A stretch of DNA of 64,000 nt from Kerstersia similis (GCF_965139615.1 NZ_CBCSIQ010000020.1:1-64000); one strand, 5' to 3'; positions 24,211-34,082 are shown, counted from the first letter of the stretch. The notes: generated by a model not told the origin, from the letters alone. Numbers and translations are program-made.

Positions 24211-25222
24211 TACCGTGACGCAAGACACCGAACTCAGCGGCCTGCAGAAAAGCGCCATCCTGATGCTGTCGCTGGGTGAAGATTCGGCCGCCGCAGTATT
24301 CCGCCACCTGCAAGGCGCGGAAGTGCAGGAACTGGGCGCAGCAATTGCCAACCTGAAGCAGATTTCCCGCCAGGATGTCAACACGACCCTGAGCAGTTTT
24401 CGCGAGGATGCCGAGCAGTTCCTGGCTGTCTCCATCGGTTCGGATGACTATATCCGCGCCGTGCTGACCAAGGCGCTGGGCAGCGAACGCGCCGCCGGCA
24501 TCATCGACGATATTCTGGAAGTCAGCAGCACCAGTAGTGGCATAGACACCCTGAACTGGATGGATGCCTCGGTGGTGGCTGAACTGATCGGCGGCGAACA
24601 TCCGCAGATCATTGCCACGATTCTGGTGCACCTGAAACGCGACCGTTCGGCTGCCATTCTGAATTTCCTGCCGGCACGGCTGCGTACGGATGTCATGCTG
24701 CGCATCGCCACCTTCGGCGGCGTACAGCCGGCTGCGCTGGCAGAGCTGACCACCACGCTCAGCACCATGCTGAGCGGCCAGGGCGCCAAGCGCAGCAATA
24801 TGGGTGGGGTGCGTACGGCAGCGGAAATCCTCAATATGATGAGTACCAGCGACGAGAAATCCATCGTCGATACGCTGCGCGAGCGCGACAGCGACCTGGC
24901 CCAGCGCATCGTCGATGAAATGTTCGTCTTCGAAAACCTGCTGGACATGGATGACCGCAGCGTCCAGACCTTGCTGAAGGAAATCGAAAGCGAAGTCCTG
25001 ACCATCGCCCTCAAGGGGGCGCCGGAAGATGTGCGCGACAAGTTCCTCAGCAATATGTCGGTGCGCGCCGCGCAAATGCTGCGCGAGGATATCGAGCTGC
25101 AAGGCCCGATACGCATGTCGCAAGTCGAAGCTGAGCAGAAGAAGATCCTGGCTGTTGCCAAGCGTCTGGCCGAAGATGGCCTGATCGCGCTGGGCACGCA
25201 AGGCAACGATGCCTATGTCTGA
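24203..25222 (+). CDS. fliG: Flagellar motor switch protein FliG
   Basis: 339 residues. The N-terminal domain (LQKSAILMLSLGEDSAAAVFRHL) binds FliF, the middle domain carries the EHPQ motif (GGEHPQIIATILVHL) for FliM binding, and the C-terminal torque domain has the charged helix around VLTIALKGAPEDVRDKFLSNMS. Full length, start within the fliF 3' end, 14-bp overlap with fliH. Confidence 0.97.
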   Translation: MADTVTQDTELSGLQKSAILMLSLGEDSAAAVFRHLQGAEVQELGAAIANLKQISRQDVNTTLSSFREDAEQFLAVSIGSDDYIRAVLTKALGSERAAGIIDDILEVSSTSSGIDTLNWMDASVVAELIGGEHPQIIATILVHLKRDRSAAILNFLPARLRTDVMLRIATFGGVQPAALAELTTTLSTMLSGQGAKRSNMGGVRTAAEILNMMSTSDEKSIVDTLRERDSDLAQRIVDEMFVFENLLDMDDRSVQTLLKEIESEVLTIALKGAPEDVRDKFLSNMSVRAAQMLREDIELQGPIRMSQVEAEQKKILAVAKRLAEDGLIALGTQGNDAYV

Positions 25223-26045
25223 GCAAGAACCACCCATTCCCGCCGCCCCGCGTGGGCGGGCCTGGCAGCGCTGGCAGGTCGCCGCCCTGGAAGCGGAGGC
25301 CGACACGGGCACCGACCACCCGGCAGCCCGCCCCGCTACCGCCACGACACCGCCACCACCGGAAGAAGTGGACCCACGCGCCTTGATCGCCCAATGGCGC
25401 GAACAGGCCGAACGGCAGGGTCATGAGCTGGGTTACGCGCAAGGACTGGAAGCCGGGCGCCGCGACGGCCTGGCCCGCGGCCTGGAGGATGGACGGCAAC
25501 AAGGACACGCCGAAGCGCTGGCCCGGCAGCTCGCGGAAAACACCGCCTTGCACCAACGCCTGCAAACCCTCGTCGCCCAGGCAGGCACGGCCATGGCCCG
25601 GTTGGACCGGGAAGTGGGCGATGCGTTGGTGCTGCTGGCCATGGATATCGCCAGGGATATCGTACGGGCAGAATTGAACCAGCGCCCGGACGCCATCCTG
25701 CCCCTGGTACGTGAAGTGCTGGCCCTGCATCCGCAACAGCCCTTGGTGGCGCTGCGTTTGCAGCCCGAGGATTGCGCCCTGGTACAAAGCCAGCTGACGG
25801 CCGAACTGGGCGCAACGGCGTGCCAGCTGATTGCCGACCCGGCGCTGCATACAGGCGACTGTCTGGTCGAAACCCGGCTGGGAGCGATAGACGCCACCTT
25901 GCGCGCCCGTTGGCAACAGCACGCCGCTGCACTGGGCGTCCAGCATGGCTGGGACGACCGCCAGGCACCTGCCGCCGGCCCGCTGCCTGATCCCGCCGGG
26001 CATCCCTTGCACACGACCGGCACCCCGCCGGGCCCCCAACCATGA
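25209..26045 (+). CDS. fliH: Flagellar export ATPase regulator FliH
   Basis: 278 residues; it controls the FliI ATPase and docks it on the C-ring and export gate. Pro/Ala-rich N-terminal region, then GxxxG-type repeats (GYAQGLEAGRRDGLARGLEDGRQQG, about 80-105) characteristic of FliH, then the V-ATPase subunit E-like C-terminal domain. A Pro-rich tail follows. A second ATG lies six bases downstream of the chosen one. Overlaps fliG and, by ATGA, fliI. Confidence 0.94.
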   Translation: MPMSEQEPPIPAAPRGRAWQRWQVAALEAEADTGTDHPAARPATATTPPPPEEVDPRALIAQWREQAERQGHELGYAQGLEAGRRDGLARGLEDGRQQGHAEALARQLAENTALHQRLQTLVAQAGTAMARLDREVGDALVLLAMDIARDIVRAELNQRPDAILPLVREVLALHPQQPLVALRLQPEDCALVQSQLTAELGATACQLIADPALHTGDCLVETRLGAIDATLRARWQQHAAALGVQHGWDDRQAPAAGPLPDPAGHPLHTTGTPPGPQP

Positions 26046-27484
26046 CCTTGCCGCCTGACAGCCCCCCCTGGCGGGACCAGCTGCAGCGCGCGCGGCAGCG
26101 CATCCGGCATTGCCCCCCCTGGCAAACGCTGGGGCGCATTACCCGTGCCGTCGGTCTGGTGCTGCAGGCCACCGGCTTGAAACTGCCAGTCGGCGCCGCT
26201 GTCACCATCGCGCATGAGCAAGATGCAAATGGCGGGATTGAAGCAGAAGTGGTCGGCTTTGACGGCCAGACCCTGTATCTGATGCCCCTGCAGGATATTG
26301 CCGGCATCATGCCGGGCGCGCTGGTGCGGCCGCTGGCCCTGCCCCGCCGCCCGGTCACGGCGCTGCCGCCAGGCGAAGCCGACAGCCCCGGCACCAGCCA
26401 TGCCGCACGCCAGCTGCCGGTGGGCGATATGCTGCTGGGGCGTGTGCTGGATGGCGCGGGCACGCCGCTGGACGGCAAGGGTTCATTGCAGGATGCCCCG
26501 CGCAGCACGCTGACGCATCACTTCATCAACCCGCTGGACCGGGCCCCCATTCATCAGGTGCTGGATGTCGGCATCCGCTGCATCAATGGTTTGCTGACCG
26601 TCGGCCGGGGCCAGCGCATGGGCCTGTTCGCCGGCTCCGGCGTCGGCAAGAGCGTGCTGCTGGGCATGATGGCGCGCTATACCCAGGCCGATGTGATTGT
26701 CGTCGGCCTGATCGGCGAACGCGGACGCGAAGTGCAGGAATTCATCGAAAGCAATCTTGGCACCAGCGGTCTGGCGCGTTCGGTGGTCATCGCCGCGCCG
26801 GCAGACGTCTCCCCGGTGTTGCGGCTGCAGGGCGCCGCCTACGCTACGCGCATCGCAGAGTATTTCCGCGACCAGGGCAAGCATGTCCTGCTGATCATGG
26901 ATTCGCTGACCCGCTATGCCATGGCGCAACGCGAAATCGCGCTGGCCGTGGGCGAACCGCCGGCCACCAAAGGCTACCCGCCTTCGGTCTTCGCCCGCCT
27001 GCCCGCGCTGGTAGAGCGTGCCGGCAACGGCGCCGCGCGGCCCGCTGGCGGCAGCCACGGTTCCATTACCGGTTTCTACACGGTTCTGGCCGAAGGCGAT
27101 GACCAACAGGATCCGATTGCCGATGCCGCACGCGCCATCCTGGACGGCCATATCGTTCTGTCGCGCCACCTGGCCGAAGCCGGACACTATCCCGCCATCG
27201 ACATCGAAGCGTCGATTTCCCGTGTCATGACGGCCATCACCAGCCCGGCGCAACAGACCGACGCACGCCGCTTCAAGCAATTGTTCTCGCGTTACCAGCG
27301 CAGCCGCGACCTGATCGCCGTCGGCGCCTATGTGCCTGGCCACGATCCGCAGCTTGATGACGCCGTCAACCGTTTCCCCCTGCTGGAGCGCTATCTGCAG
27401 CAGGGCTTGAACGAAAACATCCCCTATCCACAGGCAAGCCAGGCACTGGCGGCCTTGTTTGCTCAGGCAGGACGCCATGGCTGA
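26042..27484 (+). CDS. fliI: Flagellum-specific ATPase FliI
   Basis: 480 residues, F1-beta/type III ATPase family. Walker A GSGVGKS (in LFAGSGVGKSVLLGMMARY), the family motif GLIGERGREVQEF, Walker B-like VLLIMDSLTRYAMAQREIALAVGEPP and the conserved GYPPSVFARLPALVERAG are all present. It energises early export of rod, hook and filament subunits. Coupled to fliH (ATGA) and overlapping fliJ by eight bases. Confidence 0.97.
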   Translation: MTLPPDSPPWRDQLQRARQRIRHCPPWQTLGRITRAVGLVLQATGLKLPVGAAVTIAHEQDANGGIEAEVVGFDGQTLYLMPLQDIAGIMPGALVRPLALPRRPVTALPPGEADSPGTSHAARQLPVGDMLLGRVLDGAGTPLDGKGSLQDAPRSTLTHHFINPLDRAPIHQVLDVGIRCINGLLTVGRGQRMGLFAGSGVGKSVLLGMMARYTQADVIVVGLIGERGREVQEFIESNLGTSGLARSVVIAAPADVSPVLRLQGAAYATRIAEYFRDQGKHVLLIMDSLTRYAMAQREIALAVGEPPATKGYPPSVFARLPALVERAGNGAARPAGGSHGSITGFYTVLAEGDDQQDPIADAARAILDGHIVLSRHLAEAGHYPAIDIEASISRVMTAITSPAQQTDARRFKQLFSRYQRSRDLIAVGAYVPGHDPQLDDAVNRFPLLERYLQQGLNENIPYPQASQALAALFAQAGRHG

Positions 27485-27929
27485 ACCAACTCCTTTGGAC
27501 ACCCTGATCGACCTGGCGCGCCAGCGTGTTGACGATGCCCTGCAGGCATTCGGCCAGGCCCAGGCCCGCTACAACCAGGCGCGCCAGCAACTACAGGCGC
27601 TGTACGACTATTGCGATGACTACCGGCGCAATCTGCAGCAGGGCATGGGGCAAGGCATGCAAACAGCGACTTACCGCAATTATTCGTCGTTTCTCGACAG
27701 TCTGGATCAAGCCATTGCACAGCAAAATTCGCTCTTGCAGTCGCATCAGCAACAACTGACGGAACTGCGCCAGCGCTGGCTGGAGGAAAAGCGCAAGCTG
27801 GATGCCTACGCCACGCTGGCTGAGCGTCGCTCACGTGCGGCAGATAGCCTGACGCAACGACGGGAACAACGCGCCATGGATGAGTACTCGGCGCGCCTGG
27901 CGCGCCAGCCCCAAGCCTATGCCTCCTGA
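27477..27929 (+). CDS. fliJ: Flagellar export chaperone/stalk protein FliJ
   Basis: 150 residues, almost wholly helical and Gln/Arg/Leu-rich, predicted antiparallel coiled coil as in FliJ, the gamma-subunit-like stalk of the FliI ring. The ATG at 27477 (MAEPTPLDTLIDLARQRVDDA) was preferred to one six codons upstream because it gives the standard FliJ N-terminus. Confidence 0.9.
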   Translation: MAEPTPLDTLIDLARQRVDDALQAFGQAQARYNQARQQLQALYDYCDDYRRNLQQGMGQGMQTATYRNYSSFLDSLDQAIAQQNSLLQSHQQQLTELRQRWLEEKRKLDAYATLAERRSRAADSLTQRREQRAMDEYSARLARQPQAYAS

Positions 27930-27966
27930 ACCCAGGCTCGCCTGCCACCCCTAACGCCGGTCTCCC

Positions 27967-29388
27967 ATGACGCTTCTTTCTCCTCTGGTACAAGCCAATC
28001 AGGCACTGGAAACCACCCGTGACCAGGCCGCCTTGTCTCGGCGCAGCGACACCCTGCGCCAAGACGCGCAAAGTGCCGAAGAAGCCCGCAGCTTTTCCGC
28101 GCTATTGGCCCGGCAACGACAGGCGCGTGCCGAGGCCGCCGCCCCCCGCCTGACAGAATCTTCCGGCACGCCACGCTCGGCCCGGCCAGGCAACGCCGAG
28201 CCCTCCGTCTCGGAAGGCCCGGCAGATCACCTGCCCGGGCTGGCGCAAGCCCCCGCCGAACCGGCTGCCGGGCCGCTCCCCCTTCCCGCCGAAGACACGC
28301 ATCCGGCAGCGGATGGTGATACGCTGCGCAGCACCATGCTGTTTCTGGCACAAACGCAACGTGCCGGCGCCCCCCGTCCTGGCACGGCAGCGGTAGCGGA
28401 CAGGCATGGCGCAACAAGCACCCATGACGCCCTAGCAGAAACTGCAGAAAACACCCTGGCAGATCAGGCGAACCTGCCCCCGGCACCGGCCCTGACTGAA
28501 GCCAGCCAATTGGCCGCCGGCACGCGCCTGGGTGTGTCCATCCGAACAACCGGCGCCTTGCGCATGCCCCCTGGCGCCCTGAAGTCCGCCACGCCCGCGG
28601 CATCTGCGGCCACATCCGCAGCAACATCCGCCGCCCAGGCCGGTAAAGCAGGTACGGCACGTCCGGACAATCTGGGCACCGATGGCAAACCGGCAACAGC
28701 CCAGCCCGCTGCCGCTTTCCTGGCCGAATGGGCCGCCCAATCGACAGGAGCCGATGGCAACGGCGCAGCAGAACCGCTGAGCGCACGCACCGACAGCGGA
28801 TTTTCCGTGCCGGAGGGCAGCCCGGCTGCGCCGCAAGCCGCCGCCCTGCCAGCGTCGCCGCTGCTGTCCCACATCGCGACGGCCAACGCGGCCGGCCCTC
28901 AGCCCCTGCTACCCGGCGGCATGCTATCGCCCAGCCTGGACAGCCCGGCGTGGCAGGCAGCCCTGAACCAGCAATTCATCCGCCTCGGGCAGTTTGCCGC
29001 CGGGCAGCAATCCACCGTTCAGCAAATGGACTTGAGCCTTAACCCGGCCGCGCTCGGGCCCTTGCGCATCATGATGACCGTACAGGATGGCATTGCTCAT
29101 GCCTGGATCAACTCGGCGCACGCGCATGTCCGCCAAAGCATTGAATCGGCACTGCCGCAATTGCAGGAAGCCATGGCCCATGCCGGGCTGACGCTGGCAG
29201 ACACTCAGGTCGGCGATCACTCAGGCGATGATCAGACGCAAGCCTTCTTCCAGGCGGCGCTGCGCTCGACGCATTCATCACGCGCAGCCGCTCATCTCGC
29301 TGCGGACAGCGATGCCGCCCTGCCGGCCCAGAACCCCGCTGCGGCGCGGATACTTCGGCCACACGCGCTGCTGGACACTTTCGCCTGA
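27967..29388 (+). CDS. fliK: Flagellar hook-length control protein FliK
   Basis: 473 residues. A long Ala/Pro/Thr-rich, low-complexity N-terminal ruler region (about 1-300) is followed by the conserved Flg_hook domain (about 320-425: MDLSLNPAALGPLRIMMTV, then HVRQSIESALPQLQEAMAHAGL). FliK measures hook length and switches FlhB specificity through that domain. The last 50 residues are divergent. Confidence 0.93.
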   Translation: MTLLSPLVQANQALETTRDQAALSRRSDTLRQDAQSAEEARSFSALLARQRQARAEAAAPRLTESSGTPRSARPGNAEPSVSEGPADHLPGLAQAPAEPAAGPLPLPAEDTHPAADGDTLRSTMLFLAQTQRAGAPRPGTAAVADRHGATSTHDALAETAENTLADQANLPPAPALTEASQLAAGTRLGVSIRTTGALRMPPGALKSATPAASAATSAATSAAQAGKAGTARPDNLGTDGKPATAQPAAAFLAEWAAQSTGADGNGAAEPLSARTDSGFSVPEGSPAAPQAAALPASPLLSHIATANAAGPQPLLPGGMLSPSLDSPAWQAALNQQFIRLGQFAAGQQSTVQQMDLSLNPAALGPLRIMMTVQDGIAHAWINSAHAHVRQSIESALPQLQEAMAHAGLTLADTQVGDHSGDDQTQAFFQAALRSTHSSRAAAHLAADSDAALPAQNPAAARILRPHALLDTFA

Positions 29389-29539
29389 AGCCATAGCGCC
29401 GAATACCTGCCGAAACCCCGCTTTGTTCCAGCGGCAGAATTTCGCCCCCCTCGGGCACAATGGGGAATCATGCGCCCGCAGCTACAGGCGCTCCCGGACT
29501 GTCTTCCTCCAGACCCAGGCGTTTTAATCCGTCTTCCCC

Positions 29540-30079
29540 ATGCCCGATCTCGACGCCAGTACGTCTCCTCCGCGCAAAAGCAATCTGCTCCTGAAAATCA
29601 TCTCGGCCTTGCTGCTGCTGGTGCTGTTCGCCTTCGCAGGCATAGGTGGCGCCTGGTTCTATGTGAACCGCGAACACCCGGTTGCCCCGGCGACACCGGC
29701 TGCCGACAGCCCGGATGCCAGCACGGCGGCCCCCAGCGGCAAAGACCCGGACGCCAACGCACCGCTGCCGATTTTCGTGGATCTGACCCCTTTCACCGTG
29801 ACGCTGTCCGACAACGTCATGGAACGACTGGTGCACATGGCCATTACCATCCGCCTGAGCGACCAGGACTCCAAGGACCGGCTGCTGCGCTACCTGCCGG
29901 AAGTGCGTAACCGCGTCCTGATGATCCTGAGCGACCAATCGCCCGAAACCATCGCCAGCACCCGGACGCGAACCCGTCTGGCCCAGGAAATCGCCCACGC
30001 GCTGAGCCAGCCGTTCAAGCCTCTGGTCAAAGGCCAGCAGATCATCGACGTTCTCTTTACCGACTTCGTGGTGCAGTAA
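29540..30079 (+). CDS. fliL: Flagellar basal body-associated protein FliL
   Basis: 179 residues with one N-terminal membrane segment (about 19-42), a Pro/Ala/Ser linker, then the SPFH-like periplasmic domain (FVDLTPFTVTLSDNVMERLVHMAITIRL and the end QQIIDVLFTDFVVQ). It supports stator function around the motor. The 151-bp gap after fliK is the longest within the operon and could hold an internal promoter. fliM follows after six bases. Confidence 0.95.
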   Translation: MPDLDASTSPPRKSNLLLKIISALLLLVLFAFAGIGGAWFYVNREHPVAPATPAADSPDASTAAPSGKDPDANAPLPIFVDLTPFTVTLSDNVMERLVHMAITIRLSDQDSKDRLLRYLPEVRNRVLMILSDQSPETIASTRTRTRLAQEIAHALSQPFKPLVKGQQIIDVLFTDFVVQ

Positions 30080-30085
30080 GGAACC

Positions 30086-31096
30086 ATGGGTTACGAAGCT
30101 TTTCTGTCGCAGGACGAAGTCGATGCGCTGGTTGCCGAAGTTTCCGGCGACACCAGCGCACTGGCTCAGGATAGCCAGGCCGATACCGGTGCGGTACGCG
30201 CCTACGATCTCGGTTCGCCCGACCGTATCGTGCGCCGGCGCATGCAGACGCTGGAACTCATCAACGAACGCTTCGGACGCAACATCCGCAGCGCATTGCT
30301 GCAATTCATGCGGCGCAGCGCCGACGTTTCCGTCAGCAGCCTGCGCATCATGAAATACATAGATTTCGAACGCAACCTGCCGGTGCCCAGCAACCTGAAC
30401 ATGGTTGCCATGCGGCCGCTGCGCGGCACAGCGCTGTTTGTCTTTGACCCCAGCCTGGTATTTCTGGTGGTCGATAGCCTGTTTGGCGGCAGCGGCCGCT
30501 ACCACACCCGCGTCGAAGGCAGGGAATTCACCTTGACCGAACAGCGCGTCATCCAGCGACTGCTACGCCTGACGCTGGACTGCTATGGCAAATCCTGGGA
30601 ACCGGTCTATCCCATAGACTTCGACTACATCCGTTCGGAAATGCACACGAAGTTCGCCAGCATCACCGACAGCAATGAAGCCGTCGTGATCAGTGCATTC
30701 CGCATCGAGTTCGGCACAGTGGGGGGCACCCTGCACATCTGCCTGCCGTATTCGATGATCGAACCGATACGCGACCTGCTCACCCGCCCCTTGCAAGACG
30801 CTTCGCTGGATGCCGCCGACCGCCGCTGGACTTCCCTGCTGGCCCGCGAAGTCCGCCAAGCCGAAGTCACGCTGAGCACCCGCCTGGCCGACATTCCCCT
30901 GAAATTGCAGGACTTGTTGAACTTGCGGGTAGGTGACGTGCTGCCGCTGGACATGCCGGAAACCGTTCAGGCCTGCGTGAACAATGTCCCGGTCATGACC
31001 TGCGAATATGGCCGGCACAACAACAGCTATGCGCTGCGTGTCAGACAAATGCTCGCGCCGCCCGCCCCTGAATCGAATGAGATGGACGCATTATGA
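30086..31096 (+). CDS. fliM: Flagellar motor switch protein FliM
   Basis: 336 residues. The N-terminal CheY-P binding segment (LSQDEVDALVAEVSG, near residue 6) is intact, followed by the CheC-like middle domain (DRIVRRRMQTLELINERFGRN onward) and a C-terminal SpoA domain (DIPLKLQDLLNLRVGDVLPLDMPE). This is the receiver of the CheY signal produced by the che operon at the right edge of the window. Overlaps fliN by ATGA. Confidence 0.97.
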   Translation: MGYEAFLSQDEVDALVAEVSGDTSALAQDSQADTGAVRAYDLGSPDRIVRRRMQTLELINERFGRNIRSALLQFMRRSADVSVSSLRIMKYIDFERNLPVPSNLNMVAMRPLRGTALFVFDPSLVFLVVDSLFGGSGRYHTRVEGREFTLTEQRVIQRLLRLTLDCYGKSWEPVYPIDFDYIRSEMHTKFASITDSNEAVVISAFRIEFGTVGGTLHICLPYSMIEPIRDLLTRPLQDASLDAADRRWTSLLAREVRQAEVTLSTRLADIPLKLQDLLNLRVGDVLPLDMPETVQACVNNVPVMTCEYGRHNNSYALRVRQMLAPPAPESNEMDAL

Positions 31097-31698
31097 CGAC
31101 TGACTCCTCATCCATGAACAGCCAGAACAATTCCTCCCCGTCGGCTGACGAACTGGCGCAGGCGCTGGGCGGCACACAGGCCGATGGCCTGTCTGCCGCA
31201 AGCGACGCCACGGACGGCATGGATCTCTGGGAACAGGCACTGGCCGAGCAGGCTGCCGGTGAAGCGGCCAACACGGCGCGGGCGGCGGCCTCCGCCACGC
31301 CTGCAGCACCCGCAGCGCCAGCCGCCGCCACCTCTGCCACGGCCTCCACTGCTGGCGCCACTGCCAGCACCACAGCCACGCCGCGGCGCGTGGAATTCCC
31401 GGCCCTCAGCGACACCGCTGGCGTATCGCTCAATGACCTGGCACTGATCAAGGACATTCCGGTACAGCTCACGGTCGAGCTGGGGCGCACGCGCATCACC
31501 ATCAAAAACCTGCTGGAACTCGGCCAAGGCTCGGTCATCGAACTCGACGGCCTGGCTGGCGAGCCCATGGACATTTTCGTCAATGGTTTTCTGATCGCCC
31601 AGGGTGAAGTCGTCGTCGTGGAAGAAAAATACGGCATCCGCCTGACGGACATCATCACCCCATCAGACAGGCTGAACCGCCTGAACAAAACCCGCTGA
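31093..31698 (+). CDS. fliN: Flagellar motor switch protein FliN (long N-terminal region)
   Basis: 201 residues; the C-terminal SpoA domain (about 115-200: IPVQLTVELGRTRITIKNLLELGQGSVIELD, then IAQGEVVVVEEKYGIRLTDII) is standard. The first 100 or so residues are Ser/Ala/Thr/Pro-rich with a short conserved-looking stretch around GMDLWEQALAEQ. This makes it longer than the roughly 137 residues of enteric FliN. The whole frame is kept because its ATG overlaps the fliM stop. Confidence 0.95.
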   Translation: MTTDSSSMNSQNNSSPSADELAQALGGTQADGLSAASDATDGMDLWEQALAEQAAGEAANTARAAASATPAAPAAPAAATSATASTAGATASTTATPRRVEFPALSDTAGVSLNDLALIKDIPVQLTVELGRTRITIKNLLELGQGSVIELDGLAGEPMDIFVNGFLIAQGEVVVVEEKYGIRLTDIITPSDRLNRLNKTR

Positions 31699-31700
31699 CC

Positions 31701-32138
31701 ATGGAAACCGGCTCGATCCTGCGCGTGATCGCCGCCTTGCTGGGCGTCATCAGCGCCATCCTGCTGGCCGCCTGGCTGGCGCGCCGCAGCGGCTGGCTGG
31801 GCCAGCAAACCCGGCGCCACGACTTGCGCATCCAGGCCAGCCTGGCCCTCGGCCCGCGCCACCGACTTGTACTGGTCGCTGTCGAAGGCGAACGCATGCT
31901 GATCGGCCTCTCCCCCCAAAACATCCAGCACCTCGCCACGCTGCCGCCTGCCGACGCAACGGCAATGACAACGGCAATGACCGCCGCTCCCCCCGAAGCC
32001 ACCGGTGCCACAGCCACCGGCGAGCTTCCTGATCCCCCCGACACGCTTACGGGCAAGATACATCCCACGGCTACGGCCGCGGTGGAAACCGGCGCATTCC
32101 AGCGCGTACTGAACCAATGGCGCTCGGCCCAGCCCTGA
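31701..32138 (+). CDS. fliO: Flagellar biosynthetic protein FliO
   Basis: 145 residues. One N-terminal membrane helix (about 6-27), then the FliO cytoplasmic signature (IQASLALGPRHRLVLVAVEGERMLIGLSPQNIQHLATLP) and a low-complexity tail. FliO is the assembly factor for the FliP ring. It lies two bases after fliN. Confidence 0.9.
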   Translation: METGSILRVIAALLGVISAILLAAWLARRSGWLGQQTRRHDLRIQASLALGPRHRLVLVAVEGERMLIGLSPQNIQHLATLPPADATAMTTAMTAAPPEATGATATGELPDPPDTLTGKIHPTATAAVETGAFQRVLNQWRSAQP

Positions 32139-32170
32139 CCGCCCTGCCGGACCCTTCATCCCTTTCTCTC

Positions 32171-32950
32171 ATGCCCTCTTTGCTTTGCCTGTCTCGTGCC
32201 CGCATGCTGGCGCTCTGTCTGGCCCCGCTGCTCTGGCTGGCCTGGCCCATGCCGGCCGCGCTGGCACAAAGCCTCGCCATGCCTGCGCTAACGGCCTCTC
32301 CCGGCGCAGATGGCGGCCAGATCTACTCGCTCAGCCTGCAAACCCTGCTGCTGCTGACGCTCATCGGCCTGCTGCCCGCCATGCTGCTGGCCATGACCGG
32401 CTTCACTCGCATCATCATCGTCCTGGGCCTGCTGCGCAACGCCATGGGCACCGGCTCGTCACCGCCCAACCAGGTGTTGATCGGCCTGGCGCTATTCCTG
32501 ACCCTGTTCACCATGTCGCCGGTCTTTGACCGCATCTACGAAGAGGCCTACACCCCGCTCTCGGCGGGCCAGATATCCTTCGAAACCGCAGTCGAACGCG
32601 GCGCCCAGCCCCTGCGCGAATTCATGCTGGCGCAAACCCGCGAAAACGACCTCTCCCTCTTTGCCGGCATGGCGGGACTGCCTGAACTGGAGGGCCCGGA
32701 ACAAATCCCCATGCGTGTCCTCATCCCGGCATTCATGACCAGTGAGCTGAAAACCGCCTTCCAGATCGGCTTCACCATCTTCATCCCCTTCCTGATCATC
32801 GACCTGGTTGTCGCCAGCGTCCTGATGGCGCTGGGCATGATGATGGTGCCGCCCGTCACCATCGCCCTGCCCTTCAAGCTGATGCTATTCGTCCTGGCTG
32901 ACGGCTGGACACTGCTGCTGGGCTCGCTGGCCCAAAGCTTCAACCCCTGA
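32171..32950 (+). CDS. fliP: Flagellar export gate protein FliP
   Basis: 259 residues from this start. A signal-peptide-like N-terminus (ending AALAQ) is followed by the conserved FliP core (LLPAMLLAMTGFTRIIIVLGLLRNAMGT, PPNQVLIGLALFLTLF and FQIGFTIFIPFLIIDLVVASVLMALGMMMVPP). The frame is open back to an ATG at 32117 inside fliO and another ATG lies at 32204; none has a good Shine-Dalgarno sequence, so the exact start is uncertain. Confidence 0.93.
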   Translation: MPSLLCLSRARMLALCLAPLLWLAWPMPAALAQSLAMPALTASPGADGGQIYSLSLQTLLLLTLIGLLPAMLLAMTGFTRIIIVLGLLRNAMGTGSSPPNQVLIGLALFLTLFTMSPVFDRIYEEAYTPLSAGQISFETAVERGAQPLREFMLAQTRENDLSLFAGMAGLPELEGPEQIPMRVLIPAFMTSELKTAFQIGFTIFIPFLIIDLVVASVLMALGMMMVPPVTIALPFKLMLFVLADGWTLLLGSLAQSFNP

Positions 32951-33005
32951 CCCTGCCCCACCTCCCACCGGCGCCTCTGCGCCCCGGCCTTGCCCTGGAG
33001 ACACC

Positions 33006-33275
33006 ATGACACCCGAAGCGGTAATGACGCTGGCCTATGAAACCATCAAAATCACCCTATCGGTGGCTGGCCCCCTGCTGCTCGTCATCCTGCTGGTCGG
33101 CCTGGTCATCAGCATTTTCCAGGCGGCCACGCAGATCAATGAAATGACCCTCTCCTTCATCCCGAAACTGCTGGCCATGTGCGGCACCCTGGTTCTGCTC
33201 GGGCCCTTGCTGATCGAACAGCTGGTGGACTACATGCGCCAGCTGTTCAGCGCCATCCCGCAATTCGCCCAATAG
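33006..33275 (+). CDS. fliQ: Flagellar export gate protein FliQ
   Basis: 89 residues with two membrane helices and the family signature VGLVISIFQAATQINEMTLSFIPK. Part of the FliPQR core gate. GGAG lies six bases before the ATG. The 55 bp separating it from fliP hold nothing notable. Confidence 0.96.
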   Translation: MTPEAVMTLAYETIKITLSVAGPLLLVILLVGLVISIFQAATQINEMTLSFIPKLLAMCGTLVLLGPLLIEQLVDYMRQLFSAIPQFAQ

Positions 33276-33293
33276 GCCGGATCCGGCACGGCC

Positions 33294-34082
33294 ATGATCG
33301 CCTTCTCGCTGGAGCAGCTCTACGGCTGGATCCACACCTTCATCCTGCCCTTCTGCCGCATCGGCGCGCTCATGCTCACCGCGCCCGTCCTGGGCGACGC
33401 TGCCATCCCCAAAAAAATCAAACTGGCGCTGGCCTTGGCGCTCACCCTGGCGCTGGCGCCCGGCGCCGGCCCCCTTCCCGAACTGGCGCCCGGCTCCTGG
33501 GGCAGCCTGGCCATCATGGCGCGGCAAATACTCATAGGCCTCGCCATGGGGCTCTGCATACGCATCGTCTTTGCTGCCGTCCACACGGCCGGCGAACTCG
33601 TCGGCCTGCAGATGGGCCTCTCCTTCGCCACATTCTTCGACCCTGGCGGTGGCGCCAGCACCACCGTGCTATCGCGCCTCTTCAACGCCATCACCGTCCT
33701 GCTATTCCTGGCACTGGATGGCCACCTGATGGTGATCGCCGGCCTGCAGCGCTCCTTTGAAACCCTGCCGCTGGCTGCTGCGCCGCTGGACATCAACGGC
33801 TGGGGAATCCTGCTCGAATGGAGCAACGCCATCATCGTCTCCGGCCTGCTCATGGCCTTGCCCTTGATCACCGCCCTGCTCACCATCAACCTGGCCTTGG
33901 GCATCCTCAACCGCACGGCGCCGCAAATGTCCGTCTTCGCCGTCGGCTTCCCCGTCTCGCTCATCGCCGGCCTGCTGGCCTTGCTCGCAGTCCTGCCCAA
34001 CAGTAGCGGCTTTCTCGGCCAACTCATCGAAAACGGCCTGGAACACATGTTGAGGATGGTACAAGGGCTAGCCGGCGCTTAA
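33294..34082 (+). CDS. fliR: Flagellar export gate protein FliR
   Basis: 262 residues, six or so hydrophobic helices, with family stretches RIGALMLTAPVLGDAAIPKKIKLALALALTLAL and HTAGELVGLQMGLSFATFFDPGG. It is the last gene of the fliF-R operon; the following 513 bp are the repeat-rich convergent spacer facing aer. Confidence 0.96.
   Translation: MIAFSLEQLYGWIHTFILPFCRIGALMLTAPVLGDAAIPKKIKLALALALTLALAPGAGPLPELAPGSWGSLAIMARQILIGLAMGLCIRIVFAAVHTAGELVGLQMGLSFATFFDPGGGASTTVLSRLFNAITVLLFLALDGHLMVIAGLQRSFETLPLAAAPLDINGWGILLEWSNAIIVSGLLMALPLITALLTINLALGILNRTAPQMSVFAVGFPVSLIAGLLALLAVLPNSSGFLGQLIENGLEHMLRMVQGLAGA

Noticed and set aside
31093..31400. FliN N-terminal region as a separate small gene or wrong start
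   Set aside because: The ATG is coupled to the fliM stop (ATGA) and the Ala/Thr-rich linker is continuous with the SpoA domain; no better start with a ribosome binding site lies downstream.
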